A stretch of DNA of 64,000 bases. Source: Micromonospora sp. NBC_00389. GTDB lineage: Bacteria; Actinomycetota; Actinomycetes; Mycobacteriales; Micromonosporaceae. A program made the translations under genes and the position numbers. Positions 34,145-43,132 of this stretch are shown here, piece by piece (the stretch's first letter is position 1; every line of letters begins with the position of its first letter). Location of the stretch: contig NZ_CP107947.1 of the NCBI RefSeq assembly GCF_036059255.1, forward strand, positions 2,108,001 through 2,172,000, read 5' to 3'. The notes under the pieces were generated by a model, which saw nothing but the letters and a program-made list of their open reading frames with translations, was not told the origin of the DNA and made no database searches.

Positions 34145-35038
34145 ATGCAGCTGAACGCGCTCCAGGTCTTCCGTGCCGTCGCCGAGCACGGCTCCATCAC
34201 GGCTGCGGCCCGCAGCCTGCGCTACACCCAGTCGGCGGTGTCCCGACAGATCGCCGCGCTGGAAGCCGAGACCGGGTCGCCGTTGCTGGACCGGCTGCCG
34301 CGCGGTGTCGCCCTGACCGAGCAGGGTCGTTGCCTGCTCGGCCACACCGAGGCCGTGCTCGACCGGCTGGACACCGCCCGGCGGGACCTGGCGGCGCTGC
34401 GTGACCTGTCCGCCGGCCGGTTGCGGGTCGGCGCGTTCCCCACAGCGGTCGCCGCGCTCGTGCCGCGCGCTCTGGCCAGCTTCAAGTCCGACCATCCCGA
34501 GGTGGCCCTGTCGCTGGTCGAAGGGCTCACGCCGGGGCTGCTGGAACGCCTGGTCGACGGCGACGCCGACGTCGCCGTGGTGAGCGCCGCGGCCGACCAG
34601 CCGCTCGACGGCGACCACTTCGACCTGCACCACCTCGTCGACGAGGCGCTGCTGGTGGCCGTTCCCCGGACACATCGGCTCGCCCACCGGCGGACCATCC
34701 GCCTGCGCGACCTGGCCGACGAGTCGTTCATCGCTGGCTCGGCGACCGCTGAGGAGACCCTGCTGCGAGCCACCCTGCCGGCGGGTTTCCGGCCGCGGAT
34801 CGACATTGTCGCCGCGGAGTGGACCGGCAAGCTGGGCTGCGTCGCGGCCGGCCTGGGCGTCGCGTTGGTGCCGGCCCTGGCCGTACGCGCCGCTCCGCCC
34901 GACCTGACCCTGCTCCGCCTGCACCCCGACGACGCCTCCGTCCGGCGGGTCTTCGCCGCCACCGTCGCCGGGCGGAGCCGACCTCCGGCGGTGCGGCGGT
35001 TCCTTACCCATCTGGACCGGGCGGCAGGGCTGGGCTGA
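34145..35038 (+). CDS. LysR-type transcriptional regulator
   Basis: A 297-residue LysR protein with the N-terminal winged helix (LNALQVFRAVAEHGSITAAARSL, then SAVSRQIAALEAETGSPLLDR) and a two-lobed effector domain from about residue 88. I chose ATG 34145 because it begins at the usual distance from the helix-turn-helix; ATG 34124 would add seven residues. Confidence 0.9.
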   Translation: MQLNALQVFRAVAEHGSITAAARSLRYTQSAVSRQIAALEAETGSPLLDRLPRGVALTEQGRCLLGHTEAVLDRLDTARRDLAALRDLSAGRLRVGAFPTAVAALVPRALASFKSDHPEVALSLVEGLTPGLLERLVDGDADVAVVSAAADQPLDGDHFDLHHLVDEALLVAVPRTHRLAHRRTIRLRDLADESFIAGSATAEETLLRATLPAGFRPRIDIVAAEWTGKLGCVAAGLGVALVPALAVRAAPPDLTLLRLHPDDASVRRVFAATVAGRSRPPAVRRFLTHLDRAAGLG

Positions 35039-35122
35039 GCCTGGCGAATCTGGCGGTACCGGGAACGCGGCGCGCCGGTCTGCGCGCCGGCCTCAACCGA
35101 CTGGCCTGGCGACCGCTGACCG

Positions 35123-35638
35123 TCAGGGTTGGTGCTGGTCGGGGACCGTTCGGGTCGGGATGTGCTCGTAGCGCTTGCGCATGGCCTCGCTCGCGGCGGG
35201 GCCGGCGGCGAAGACGAAGTCGCTGTCGTCGAGCGCACGTCCGCTGCTCCGGTCGACGATGATCGGGTCGGCCTCCACGCCGGTGTGCCGGTCGACCAGG
35301 ATCATGCTGCGCTCGCTGGGGTCGAGGCGGGAGTTTCCCCAGGCGGCGAGGGCGACGACGATGGGGCGCAGGCTGCGCCCGAGGTCGGTGAGGACGTACT
35401 CGTAGCGGTCCGGCCTGGTCTGGTAGCGGCGCCGTTCGAGCAGCCCCTGGCTGGTGAGCGTCTTGAGCCGGCTCGTCAGAATGCTGGACGAGACACCCAG
35501 ATTGGCCTGGAACTGATCAAAGCGGGTGTAGCCGTCGAAAGCATCATGCAAGATCAGGAGCGTCCACCACTCGCCCACGTAGCCCAGTGCGCTGGACAGC
35601 GGGCATTCGCGGTCCTCCAGCCGGATCTTCCCTGCCAC
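35123..35638 (-). CDS. HxlR-type winged-helix regulator
   Basis: A 171-residue HxlR protein: [25 protein letters not shown] (about 13-37), [24 protein letters not shown] and [10 protein letters not shown]. The cysteine near the N-terminus (RECPLSSA) is the conserved redox or aldehyde-sensing position in several HxlR/QorR proteins. GTG 35638 is chosen, with GGGAGAGGG upstream. It is divergent from an SDR gene and likely senses its substrate. Confidence 0.88.
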   Translation of the reverse strand: MAGKIRLEDRECPLSSALGYVGEWWTLLILHDAFDGYTRFDQFQANLGVSSSILTSRLKTLTSQGLLERRRYQTRPDRYEYVLTDLGRSLRPIVVALAAWGNSRLDPSERSMILVDRHTGVEADPIIVDRSSGRALDDSDFVFAAGPAASEAMRKRYEHIPTRTVPDQHQP

Positions 35639-35708
35639 GAAGATGCCCTCTCCCGAGTCGGTGCTAGTCTCGAAGTCAGTAGGTGCTGTTTCAGAAGCAA
35701 CTATACGG

Positions 35709-35721
35709 CGTCTCGGAGACG
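35709..35721. promoter_or_regulatory. Inverted repeat in the HxlR-SDR control region
   Basis: CGTCTC-G-GAGACG is a perfect 6-bp inverted repeat located 30 bp before the SDR start. A less perfect repeat (GGTGCT with AGCAAC, about 35683-35702) lies beside it. Either may bind the divergently encoded HxlR protein. Confidence 0.35.
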
Positions 35722-35750
35722 TCCACTTCATGCTGCCTGGAGGGGTAACG

Positions 35751-36542
35751 ATGTCCGCAACGTCGTCCGCGCGGGACTCACTGCACGGGCGCCGCGCCCT
35801 GGTGACCGGGGGAACGAAGGGCGCCGGTGCGGCCATCGCCGCCCGGCTGCGCGAGGCCGGGGCGGACGTGTGGGTCAGCGCCCGCACCCCGCCCGACGGG
35901 CTCGAGTTCGCTGACCGGTTCATCGCCGCCGACACGTCGAGTGTCGACGGCGCCGAGGTGGTGGCGGAGCGGCTGCTCGTCGCGGGCGGTGCCGACATCG
36001 TCGTACACGTCGTCGGCGGGTCGCATGCCCCGGCCGGTGGCTTCGCGGCGCTCAGCGAGCAGGCCTGGATGGAGGAGTTGAACCTCAACCTCCTCGGCGC
36101 GGTCCGGCTAGACCGACGCCTCGTCCCAGCAATGATCGAGCAGCGCTCCGGTGCGATCGTGCACGTCTCCTCGATCCAGCGCCGCAAGCCGATGTACGAG
36201 GCCACCCTGGGGTACGCGGCCGCCAAGGCGGCGCTGACCGCGTACAGCAAGGGTCTGGCCAACGAGGTCGCACCGCACGGCGTCCGGGTCAACAGCGTCG
36301 CGCCCGGCTTCATCCAGACCACTGCCGCCGACGCGCTGGTCGACCGCCTCGCCACTGGGAACGGCGTCGACCGCGACACCGCCCTCGGGCAGCTGATGGA
36401 CTCCCTGGGCGGGATCCCGCTGGGCCGCCCGGCCCAGCCGGCCGAGGTGGCCGACCTGGTGGCGTTCCTGGTCTCCGACCGCGCCTCGGCGATCGTCGGC
36501 GCGGAACACGTCATCGACGGCGGCACCATCCCGACCGTCTGA
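35751..36542 (+). CDS. SDR family oxidoreductase
   Basis: A 263-residue short-chain dehydrogenase with cofactor loop [12 protein letters not shown] (about 20-31), catalytic serine in [10 protein letters not shown] and Y-x3-K in [18 protein letters not shown], followed by [23 protein letters not shown] precedes ATG 35751. It forms an operon with the small NTF2-like gene, so a hydroxysteroid, quinone or polyketide-type substrate is possible but unproven. Confidence 0.88.
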   Translation: MSATSSARDSLHGRRALVTGGTKGAGAAIAARLREAGADVWVSARTPPDGLEFADRFIAADTSSVDGAEVVAERLLVAGGADIVVHVVGGSHAPAGGFAALSEQAWMEELNLNLLGAVRLDRRLVPAMIEQRSGAIVHVSSIQRRKPMYEATLGYAAAKAALTAYSKGLANEVAPHGVRVNSVAPGFIQTTAADALVDRLATGNGVDRDTALGQLMDSLGGIPLGRPAQPAEVADLVAFLVSDRASAIVGAEHVIDGGTIPTV

Positions 36543-36580
36543 CCCGACCCCGATCAATCCCTCCGGAAAGGACATTGACC

Positions 36581-36913
36581 ATGACCGCCAGCCACACCGC
36601 GCCGGCAATCATCCGCCGCTACTTCGAGCTCGCCGGCCAGCCGGACCACGATGACTACTTCGCCCTCTTCGCCGACGACGCCGTCGTCGAGGATGAGTCG
36701 ACCGAGTACCGCGGCGTCGAGGCCATCCGCCGGTGGCGCCGTGAGGTGCCGCTGGTGACGTACGAGATCACCGACGTCGAGGACACCCCCGCCGGCACCA
36801 TCGTGACCGCGACGATCAACGGCGACTTCCCCGGCAGCCCGTTCGCCGGGCTCCGGTACCGCTTCAGCGACTACGACGACAGCTCGATCCGGGTCCTGCG
36901 TATCGCTCCCTGA
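36581..36913 (+). CDS. NTF2-like (SnoaL-type) small protein
   Basis: A 110-residue cone-shaped-fold protein: IIRRYFELAGQPDHDDYFALFADDAVVEDES is the classic NTF2/SnoaL opening, followed by the Y-x-G-v-e-a-I element (YRGVEAIRRW) and antiparallel strands. Such proteins are isomerases, cyclases or ligand binders. It lies 38 bp after the SDR gene; a stronger ribosome site (GGAAAGGA) supports ATG 36581. Confidence 0.83.
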   Translation: MTASHTAPAIIRRYFELAGQPDHDDYFALFADDAVVEDESTEYRGVEAIRRWRREVPLVTYEITDVEDTPAGTIVTATINGDFPGSPFAGLRYRFSDYDDSSIRVLRIAP

Positions 36914-36929
36914 GGACGGCTTGACGGTT

Positions 36930-37096
36930 GTGGGTCTTCATCGGGGTGCTGGCCCGCCTGCACCTGCTCGACCTGCTGCCGCCAAGGATTGATCGTGCCG
37001 CAGATCGCGGCCCGCCATCCGCTCACCGAGGTGGCCGCCGCACCCGTCTTCGCCGAGACCCGCAGCCGGGCGGGGAAGGTGGTGCTGCGACCCTGA
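36930..37096 (+). pseudogene. Decayed 3' end of an MDR/quinone oxidoreductase
   Basis: The last 32 codons before TGA 37094-37096 read as the C-terminus of a medium-chain dehydrogenase (IVPQIAARHPLTEVAAAP, then AETRSRAGKVVLRP). Upstream, the matching helix (VLARLHLLDLL) is in another frame, so a frameshift separates the two, and no N-terminal part is present. It follows the SDR/NTF2 operon on the same strand. Probably a remnant of a third gene of that operon. Confidence 0.45.
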
Positions 37097-37103
37097 CCTT
37101 CCG

Positions 37104-38288
37104 CTACACGGAGGGCGCTGGCGGCTCGGGTGGGTTTCCGTAGGCGCGGATGCCGTCCGAGACGGCGACCCCGGCCAGTACGAGGGCGGCGGCGAGACCG
37201 GCCACCAGCGCGGGCGTGAGCAACAGAGCGGGTCCCGCGACCACCAGCACGAGCAGCGCGACCAGCCGGGACGGGGACACCCGGCTGAACACCTCGTACT
37301 CGAACCTGGCGCGTCCGGCCAGGAACAACGCGGGTCCGCCGAGAATGACGCCGGCCAACCAGGGCGGCGTCTGCTCGGTGGGGTGGATGATGACGACTTC
37401 GAAACCGGCGGCGGTGGCGACCACTCCGGCCACCATGAGCAGGTGGGTGTAGGGCGCAGACCGCACGAATCCGCCCGGATCCCGGGAGGCCTCGATGGCG
37501 GCTTGCAGCAGGGCACCGGCGCGGTGGACATAGATCTGCCACAGCAGCACGGTGGCGGCGAAGCCGACCAGGAGCGCCACCGTACGGATGGGCGTCACAT
37601 TGTTGTCGGCGAAGGCCAGTGTGGTGACGAGGATGAGATCACCGAGGGCGAGAGTGAAGAACTGCTGGTAGCGCTCCGCCAGGTGGTCGGCTGCCACCGC
37701 GTACTGGCGCATGGGTAGCCGGCCCAGTCGCGGCGTCGGGTAGCGGAGCCAGGCTGCCCCGTAGTCGACCGCGAGCGCAGCGGTCCACAGCAGGCCCCGC
37801 GCCGGGCCTGCCACGAGACCACCAGCGAGCCACGGTACGGCGGACACGCCGAACCAGAAGATGAACCGCCTGGCGGGCAGTTGCGCCGCGCCGCGGCCGT
37901 GCAGCGCGGCGACGAGAAAGATGCCACGTCCCACCTGGATCGCCACGTATGCGCCCGCGAAAAGCAGAGCGTGCTCGGCGAAGGCTCCGGGCAGTGAGCC
38001 AGTCAGCAGGATGGTCCCGAGCATGACCCAGAGCGTCGTGACGAAAATGGGGGGTCGCTGCGTGTGGTAAAGGTCGGTTGCCAGCGCGGTAGCGGACCAG
38101 ACCCACCAGATCGCCATCAGCAGCAGCACGGTCTGGAAGGCGCCTACCCAGTCGAGACGCTGCGCCAAGGTTCGGGACGTCAGGGCGAGCGCAGCGACGA
38201 ACACCAGATCGAGAAACAGCTCCAGCAGCGTTGCCCGCTGAGGCCCCTCATCCTCGCGGGACAGCCCCACCGCTCGATCGATCGTCAT
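37104..38288 (-). CDS. Low-temperature-requirement protein A (LtrA) family membrane protein
   Basis: A 394-residue multi-pass membrane protein with about ten hydrophobic segments. The LtrA hallmark is at the start (ATLLELFLDLVFVAALALTSRTLA, about 19-42), followed by MAIWWVWSATALATDLYHTQRPP and FTLALGDLILVTTLAFADNN. Its biochemical function is unknown; Listeria ltrA is needed for growth in the cold. It is a monocistronic gene that converges on the pseudogene. Confidence 0.9.
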   Translation of the reverse strand: MTIDRAVGLSREDEGPQRATLLELFLDLVFVAALALTSRTLAQRLDWVGAFQTVLLLMAIWWVWSATALATDLYHTQRPPIFVTTLWVMLGTILLTGSLPGAFAEHALLFAGAYVAIQVGRGIFLVAALHGRGAAQLPARRFIFWFGVSAVPWLAGGLVAGPARGLLWTAALAVDYGAAWLRYPTPRLGRLPMRQYAVAADHLAERYQQFFTLALGDLILVTTLAFADNNVTPIRTVALLVGFAATVLLWQIYVHRAGALLQAAIEASRDPGGFVRSAPYTHLLMVAGVVATAAGFEVVIIHPTEQTPPWLAGVILGGPALFLAGRARFEYEVFSRVSPSRLVALLVLVVAGPALLLTPALVAGLAAALVLAGVAVSDGIRAYGNPPEPPAPSV

Positions 38289-38387
38289 CAGGCGCCCGTC
38301 TAGTGACTCCGGGCCCTTGATGGTAGTGAGACACCGGCTCCAATTCGGGCAAAGCCGCAGGCTGTCCTCTTTCGGCTGGATCGGCCA

Positions 38388-38939
38388 CTAGCGCGTCGGG
38401 CTGGCTCGATGACCCCTGCCCTTCGTGGCAACGGCGTTGCTACCACCCTCGTTGTCCCAGATCTCGTACCGATCGGCGCGGGTTGTCGGCTTCGGCTGCA
38501 CCCGGGCGGCGGCCAGGATGTCGGGCGCGCGTCGGAGGTTGGCCGGGTCGGCGGCGGTAGCCATCGCCCACTCGGCTGCGGCCGGTGGGGTGACGGGCGG
38601 CACCACGAGCAGGTCGACCTGGATGTCCTGGCCGGTGGTGGCGATCAGCACGGCCGGGTCGAGGGTGTCGAACCAGCCGATGCGAACCATGTCCGGTCCG
38701 ACGGTCAACCGACGGGGCCGGTTGTCCCAGGCGCGGATGTTGAGCATGAGGTGCCGGATCCGGCCATGTCGTTCGGTGAGGGCGAGGAGAAGGCCGGGGA
38801 GTTCGGCGGTCGGATCCCAGGACCGCGGCCACCAGCCGCCGTCGAGCACCGTCCGGCCCCGGGCGGTGGCGAGAACGAGCCGAGGTGCGGCCGACGTCGA
38901 GGCGATGACCGGGATGGCGTGCTGCGGGGTGACGGACAT
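38388..38939 (-). CDS. DUF5994 family protein
   Basis: A 183-residue protein of unknown function. The recognisable core is TVLDGGWWPRSWDPTAELPGLL, HLMLNIRAWDNRPRRL, RIGWFDTLDPAVLIATTG and DLLVVPPVTPPAAAEWAM, the pattern of the actinobacterial DUF5994 family. The start is uncertain: ATG 38939 fits the family better, ATG 39014 would add 25 low-complexity residues, and neither has a good ribosome site. Confidence 0.75.
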   Translation of the reverse strand: MSVTPQHAIPVIASTSAAPRLVLATARGRTVLDGGWWPRSWDPTAELPGLLLALTERHGRIRHLMLNIRAWDNRPRRLTVGPDMVRIGWFDTLDPAVLIATTGQDIQVDLLVVPPVTPPAAAEWAMATAADPANLRRAPDILAAARVQPKPTTRADRYEIWDNEGGSNAVATKGRGHRASPTR

Positions 38940-39591
38940 GGCTGGCTCAGCTTTCCTGATGGGACGGTGGCCGAAGCGGCGCCGGGCGGGCAGCGGCGGG
39001 GCCGTCGTGTCCATTGATGGGGGAGGGTCGGACGTGCCTGTCTCGGGGTGCGGTCAGGACGAACCGCCGCCTTCCGATGGGTGCCCGGCGTAGCTGGCTG
39101 TATGCGCGCGCCAGCGCGGGGCGGGGTGAGAGCGGGCCGGCGACAGACCGTCGCGGCTCGGGCGTGCCGATGCGGGGGGTGCCGGCCATCGGCGCCACGG
39201 AGAGTCGGCGTCCTGGCCGATGGATGTGCGGCGGCGGGCGATTCCAGCGTACGCCTCCGCAGTTGGTACCGCTGTGCAGGCAGTTTCCGACGAGCCCGGC
39301 CAGCGGTGAAGGTGCAGTCCCACACCGCGAGGGCGTACGGTGAACATGTCGCCCGGGACCTCCGGTGGTCGCCAGATGCCGTCGCCACCAGCCCGTAAGG
39401 GGCGTTATCGATCCCCATCGCCGCGATGTGCTGGTCGTGTTGATGATTCGCCGACCTCGTCCCGGCCGTCGGATTCACCGACTACCGCACATCTCGGGTT
39501 CGGCGCGATGGCCACTGGTGAGACCCGACCCGCGTTCACACCGCCGTCCATGAGCATGATCGTTCCGGACGGCACTATCAGGGAGCACCAG
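38940..39591. other. 652-bp stretch without a clear gene
   Basis: Several open frames cross this interval on both strands, but their proteins are arginine- and proline-rich without family motifs and they lack good ribosome sites. The second half (about 39330-39590) is less GC-rich at wobble positions and probably holds the promoter of the carbohydrate cluster. I see no repeat or RNA gene here. Confidence 0.4.
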
Positions 39592-39765
39592 ATGAGGATC
39601 GCCCGAAGCAAGATCGTCAATGCCCTTCGCGACCGGGGTCAGCAGGCCAGGGCCGACTGGGTCGAGCGCGAACTTCCCGAGCGCGTCGACCCGGCCAAGC
39701 ACACCGGGCTGCTCGCCACCCTGCACCTCGATCCTGCTGAGCTCGTCGACGCGCCCTCCCCGTGA
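39592..39765 (+). CDS. 57-residue conserved actinobacterial small protein
   Basis: MRIARSKIVNALRDRGQQAR begins a short helical protein with RADWVERELPERVDPAKHTG and LLATLHLDPAELVD. I recall similar small proteins in many actinomycetes, without a known function. AGGGAG lies seven bases before ATG 39592. Its stop overlaps the glycosyltransferase GTG (GTGAG at 39762), so it is translationally coupled and may belong functionally to the carbohydrate cluster. Confidence 0.7.
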   Translation: MRIARSKIVNALRDRGQQARADWVERELPERVDPAKHTGLLATLHLDPAELVDAPSP

Positions 39766-40829
39766 GGGTTGCGCTGCTCGGACCGGTCGCCTGGCGCACA
39801 CCCCCGCACCACTACGGCCCCTGGGAGCAGGTGACCGGACTGCTCGCCGAAGGGCTGGCCAGTCGCGGCGTGGACGTGACCCTGTTCGCGACGCTGGACT
39901 CCGTCACCTCCGCCCAGCTCGACGGCGTCTGCCCCCGGGGGTACGCGGAAGATCCCGACATGGACGGCCGGGTGTGGGAGGCGATGCACGTCTCCTACGC
40001 GTTGGCCCGCTCGGCGCAGTTCGACCTGGTGCACAGCCACCTCGACTGGCTGCCGCTGGCCTTCGCCGAACACTGTCGCGCTCCGCTGCTCACCACCGTG
40101 CACGGCTTCTCAGGCGCGGGGATCCTGCCCGCCTACGCCCGAGCCCGCTCGTCCTACGTGTCGATCTCCGACGCTGACCGGGCCCCCGAGCTCGACTACG
40201 TCGCCACGGTGCAGCACGGCGTCGATCTCACCGGGCTGCCGTTCACCCGGGACGCCGGCCCCGGACTGGCCGCGTTCGGCCGGATCCACCCCGACAAGGG
40301 CACCCACACCGCCATCGAGATCGCCCGCCGTGCCGGCCGGCCGCTGACCATCTGCGGCATCGTCCAGGACGAGCGCTACTTCGCCGAGCAGGTGGCCCCG
40401 CACATCGACGGTGACCAGGTCGTCTTCCTCGGATCCGTGGGTCCCCGACGACGCGCGGAGGTGCTGGGCACCAGCACCGCCCTGCTGCACCCGATCGCCT
40501 TCGACGAGCCGTTCGGACTGTCGGTGGTGGAGTCGATGGTCTGCGGCACGCCGGTAGTCGCGTACGCCCGGGGGTCCATGCCGGAGGTCGTCGACGATGG
40601 GGTGACGGGATTCCTCGTGCACACCGTCGAGCAGGCCGTCGACGCGGTGACCCGGGTCGCCGGCCTCGACCGGGCCGGTTGCCGGGCGCGGGCGCGGCAG
40701 CGCTTCAGCGCGGACCGGATGGTCACCGACTATCTCTCCGTCTACGACCAGGTCATTCGCCGCAACGCGGAACCCGCCGAGCGACCGACCGTTCCTGACC
40801 AGGCAGGCCTGGTCAGGTCCCGTCCGTAG
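39762..40829 (+). CDS. Glycosyltransferase family 4 (GT-B)
   Basis: A 355-residue GT-B enzyme. The N-terminal domain begins RVALLGPVAWRTPPHHYGPWEQV with the glycine-rich loop; TVHGFSG and VQHGVDL mark the interdomain region; the nucleotide-sugar site in the C-terminal domain includes FGRIHPDKGTHTAIEIA (about 165-181) and the E-x7-E element PIAFDEPFGLSVVESMVCGTPVVA (about 245-268). Probably a mannosyl- or glucosyltransferase using a nucleotide sugar. It is the second gene of the cluster. Confidence 0.9.
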   Translation: MRVALLGPVAWRTPPHHYGPWEQVTGLLAEGLASRGVDVTLFATLDSVTSAQLDGVCPRGYAEDPDMDGRVWEAMHVSYALARSAQFDLVHSHLDWLPLAFAEHCRAPLLTTVHGFSGAGILPAYARARSSYVSISDADRAPELDYVATVQHGVDLTGLPFTRDAGPGLAAFGRIHPDKGTHTAIEIARRAGRPLTICGIVQDERYFAEQVAPHIDGDQVVFLGSVGPRRRAEVLGTSTALLHPIAFDEPFGLSVVESMVCGTPVVAYARGSMPEVVDDGVTGFLVHTVEQAVDAVTRVAGLDRAGCRARARQRFSADRMVTDYLSVYDQVIRRNAEPAERPTVPDQAGLVRSRP

Positions 40830-40849
40830 CTGACCGCACCAATCCGTTC

Positions 40850-40874
40850 CGCCGGCCACACACGCTGGCCGGCG
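40850..40874 (+). terminator. Hairpin between the two glycosyltransferase genes
   Basis: CGCCGGCCA (40850-40858) pairs perfectly with TGGCCGGCG (40866-40874) across a 7-base loop, 21 bp after the first glycosyltransferase stop. It may attenuate or end transcription within the cluster. Confidence 0.5.
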
Positions 40875-40946
40875 TACGTCGACACCGCGTGAGGTTTCGC
40901 CCCCGTACGCCATGGGCAGCCGACAACCGGAAGGCCCGACACGCCC

Positions 40947-42083
40947 ATGCCCAGCTACGGATTCCTCAGCACCCACCCACCGACCCGGTGCGGACTGGCC
41001 ACCTTCAACTCCGCCCTCGCCGCCCACCTGACCGCCGACGGCACGCGCGGCGGCATCGTGCGGGTCACCGACCACGGCGACGACCCGCGACCCGGGCCCG
41101 GGGTCGTGCACACCTGGTCGGCGCGGACCTCGGCCGGCTGGCGGGACGCCGCCGCGGCCCTGAACACCTTCGACGTGGCCATCGTCCAGCACGAGTACGG
41201 CATCTACCCCGGCACCGACGGCGAGGACGTCCTGCCGTTGCTGCGCCGGCTGACCGTGCCGAGCATCGTGGTCCTGCACACCGTGCTCCGCCAGCCCTCC
41301 GCCCGGCAGAAGTCCCTGCTGGAGCAGATCGCCGCCACCGCCGGGGCGGTCGTCACGATGACCGACACCGCCCGGGACCGGCTGCTCGTCGGCTACTCCG
41401 TGACCCCGGACAAGGTGACGGTCATCCCGCACGGCGCCGCCGATCACGTCGGCGTACCCGTCGACCGACGTACCCGACCGCACCTGCTGACCTGGGGGCT
41501 GCTCGGCCCCGGCAAGGGCCTCGAATGGTCGTTGCGGGCGCTTGCCCGGTTGCAGGACCTGGAACCGGCACCCACCTACACCGTGGCGGGTCGGACCCAT
41601 CCGAAGGTGATCGAGCACCAGGGTGAGACGTACCGGTCGGGGCTGCACCGGCTCGGCGCCCAGCTGGGCATCGCGCACGCCGTGGACTACCAGGACGTCT
41701 ACCACGACCAGGAGGCGCTCGGCCGGTTGATCCGCTCCGCCGACGTGGTCGTCCTGCCCTATGACTCTCGCGAACAGGTCACTTCCGGTGTGCTCATCGA
41801 GGCCGTGGCCGCCGGGGTGCCCGTCGTGGCCACGGCGTTCCCGCACGCCGTCGAGCTGCTCACCGGCGGGCCCGGTCTGGTCGTACCCCACCGGGATCCG
41901 ACCGCGCTGGCCGCCGCGATCCGGCGGATCCTGACCGAACCGGGGCTGACCGCCCGGCTGGCCGGCCGCGTCCGGCCGCTGGCCGCGAACCTGCGCTGGC
42001 CGACGGTCGCGGCCCGCTACGCCACTCTCGCCGAAGGGCTCACCGAGACCAGGCCGGCCGCCGTCAGCGCGGCATCGGTGTGA
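40947..42083 (+). CDS. Glycosyltransferase (GT4-like, GT-B)
   Basis: A 378-residue GT-B protein. The start has the polyproline-flanked motif STHPPTRCGLATFNSAL seen in actinobacterial GT4 proteins of this cluster type; IVQHEYGIYPG and VIPHGAADH lie in the N-domain, and the donor site includes WGLLGPGKGLEWSLRAL (about 187-203) and PYDSREQVTSGVLIEAVAAGVPVVA (about 270-294). Its end overlaps the next gene by four bases. Donor and acceptor are unknown. Confidence 0.88.
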   Translation: MPSYGFLSTHPPTRCGLATFNSALAAHLTADGTRGGIVRVTDHGDDPRPGPGVVHTWSARTSAGWRDAAAALNTFDVAIVQHEYGIYPGTDGEDVLPLLRRLTVPSIVVLHTVLRQPSARQKSLLEQIAATAGAVVTMTDTARDRLLVGYSVTPDKVTVIPHGAADHVGVPVDRRTRPHLLTWGLLGPGKGLEWSLRALARLQDLEPAPTYTVAGRTHPKVIEHQGETYRSGLHRLGAQLGIAHAVDYQDVYHDQEALGRLIRSADVVVLPYDSREQVTSGVLIEAVAAGVPVVATAFPHAVELLTGGPGLVVPHRDPTALAAAIRRILTEPGLTARLAGRVRPLAANLRWPTVAARYATLAEGLTETRPAAVSAASV

Positions 42084-43132
42084 CCGCGACCACCGGCCAC
42101 CCTCGCATGCCGTCCGGCGCCCGTTGGGTGACGGCGCCCGCCCCGAGCTTCGCGCACCTGATCCGGCTGAGCGACGACACCGGTCTGTTCGAGCACGCCC
42201 GGCACGCCATCGTCCGCCGCGAGCACGGCTACTGCACCGATGACGTGGCCCGTGGCCTGGTCGTCACCAGCCGCGAGCCGGAGCCGAGCGAGGAGGTGCT
42301 CCGGCTCGCCGAGCGCTATCTCGCCTTCCTGACCCACGCCCAGGACGCCAGCGGCGCCTTCCACAACCGGCTCGGGCACGACCGGCGTTGGACCGACGAG
42401 CCGGGGCTCGGCGACTGGTGGGGCCGGGCGCTGTGGGGGTTGGGCACCGCCGTCGCCCGCAGCCCCGCCGCCTGGATACGGGAGGAGGCGCTGGTCGCCT
42501 TCAGCAGGGGTGTCGCGCGGCGTTCCCCGGCGCCGCACGCCATGGCCTTCGCCGGGCTCGGCGCGGCCGAGGTGCTGCGCCGCCACCCGGGCCACTCCAC
42601 GGCGGCCACGCTGCTGGCGGACGCGGCCACCACCGTCGGCGCCCCCGCGGCCGACCCGCGATGGCCCTGGCCGAGGGAGCAGCTGACCTACGCCAACCCG
42701 GCCCTCGCCGAGGTTGTCATCGTCGCCAGCCAGCTGCGCCACGGCGGCCCACCCCTCGACGATGGTCTGCGGATGCTGACCTGGCTGCGCGACGTCCAGC
42801 TCCGCGACGGACGGCTGTCGGTTGTGCCCGCCAAGGGATGGCGGCACGGCGCGGTGCGGTTCCACCACGACCAGCAGCCGATCGAGGTCGCCGCCCTCGC
42901 CGATGCCTGCGCCACGGCCGCCGCGGTCACCGGCGACCTCGACTGGGAGACCGGGATCAGGCAGGCGATCGGCTGGTTCCTCGGCGACAACGACCTCGGC
43001 ACGCCGATGTGGGATCCGGCGACCGGCGGCGGCTACGACGGGCTGACCGCGCACGGACCGAACCTCAACCAGGGCGCCGAATCGACCCTCGCGCTCATCT
43101 CCACCCTGCAGCACGCCCGGAGGTGGTCGTGA
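42080..43132 (+). CDS. Alpha/alpha-barrel protein associated with GH130 clusters
   Basis: This 350-residue protein has the helical-pair rhythm and motifs of (alpha/alpha)6 barrel glycosidase-like proteins: GYCTDDVARGLVV (about 55-67), GAFHNRLGHDRRWTD, GDWWGRALWGLGTAVA (about 113-128), RFHHDQQPIEVAALADACA (about 263-281) and GGGYDGLTAHGPNLNQGAES (about 315-334). I recall proteins like this mainly next to GT4 and GH130 genes. Catalytic activity is unknown. It is coupled by overlaps to genes on both sides. Confidence 0.72.
   Translation: MTATTGHPRMPSGARWVTAPAPSFAHLIRLSDDTGLFEHARHAIVRREHGYCTDDVARGLVVTSREPEPSEEVLRLAERYLAFLTHAQDASGAFHNRLGHDRRWTDEPGLGDWWGRALWGLGTAVARSPAAWIREEALVAFSRGVARRSPAPHAMAFAGLGAAEVLRRHPGHSTAATLLADAATTVGAPAADPRWPWPREQLTYANPALAEVVIVASQLRHGGPPLDDGLRMLTWLRDVQLRDGRLSVVPAKGWRHGAVRFHHDQQPIEVAALADACATAAAVTGDLDWETGIRQAIGWFLGDNDLGTPMWDPATGGGYDGLTAHGPNLNQGAESTLALISTLQHARRWS

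Noticed and set aside
38940..39478. Arg/Pro-rich open frames on both strands after the DUF5994 gene
   Set aside because: No recognisable domains, poor ribosome sites and protein composition typical of random high-GC frames.
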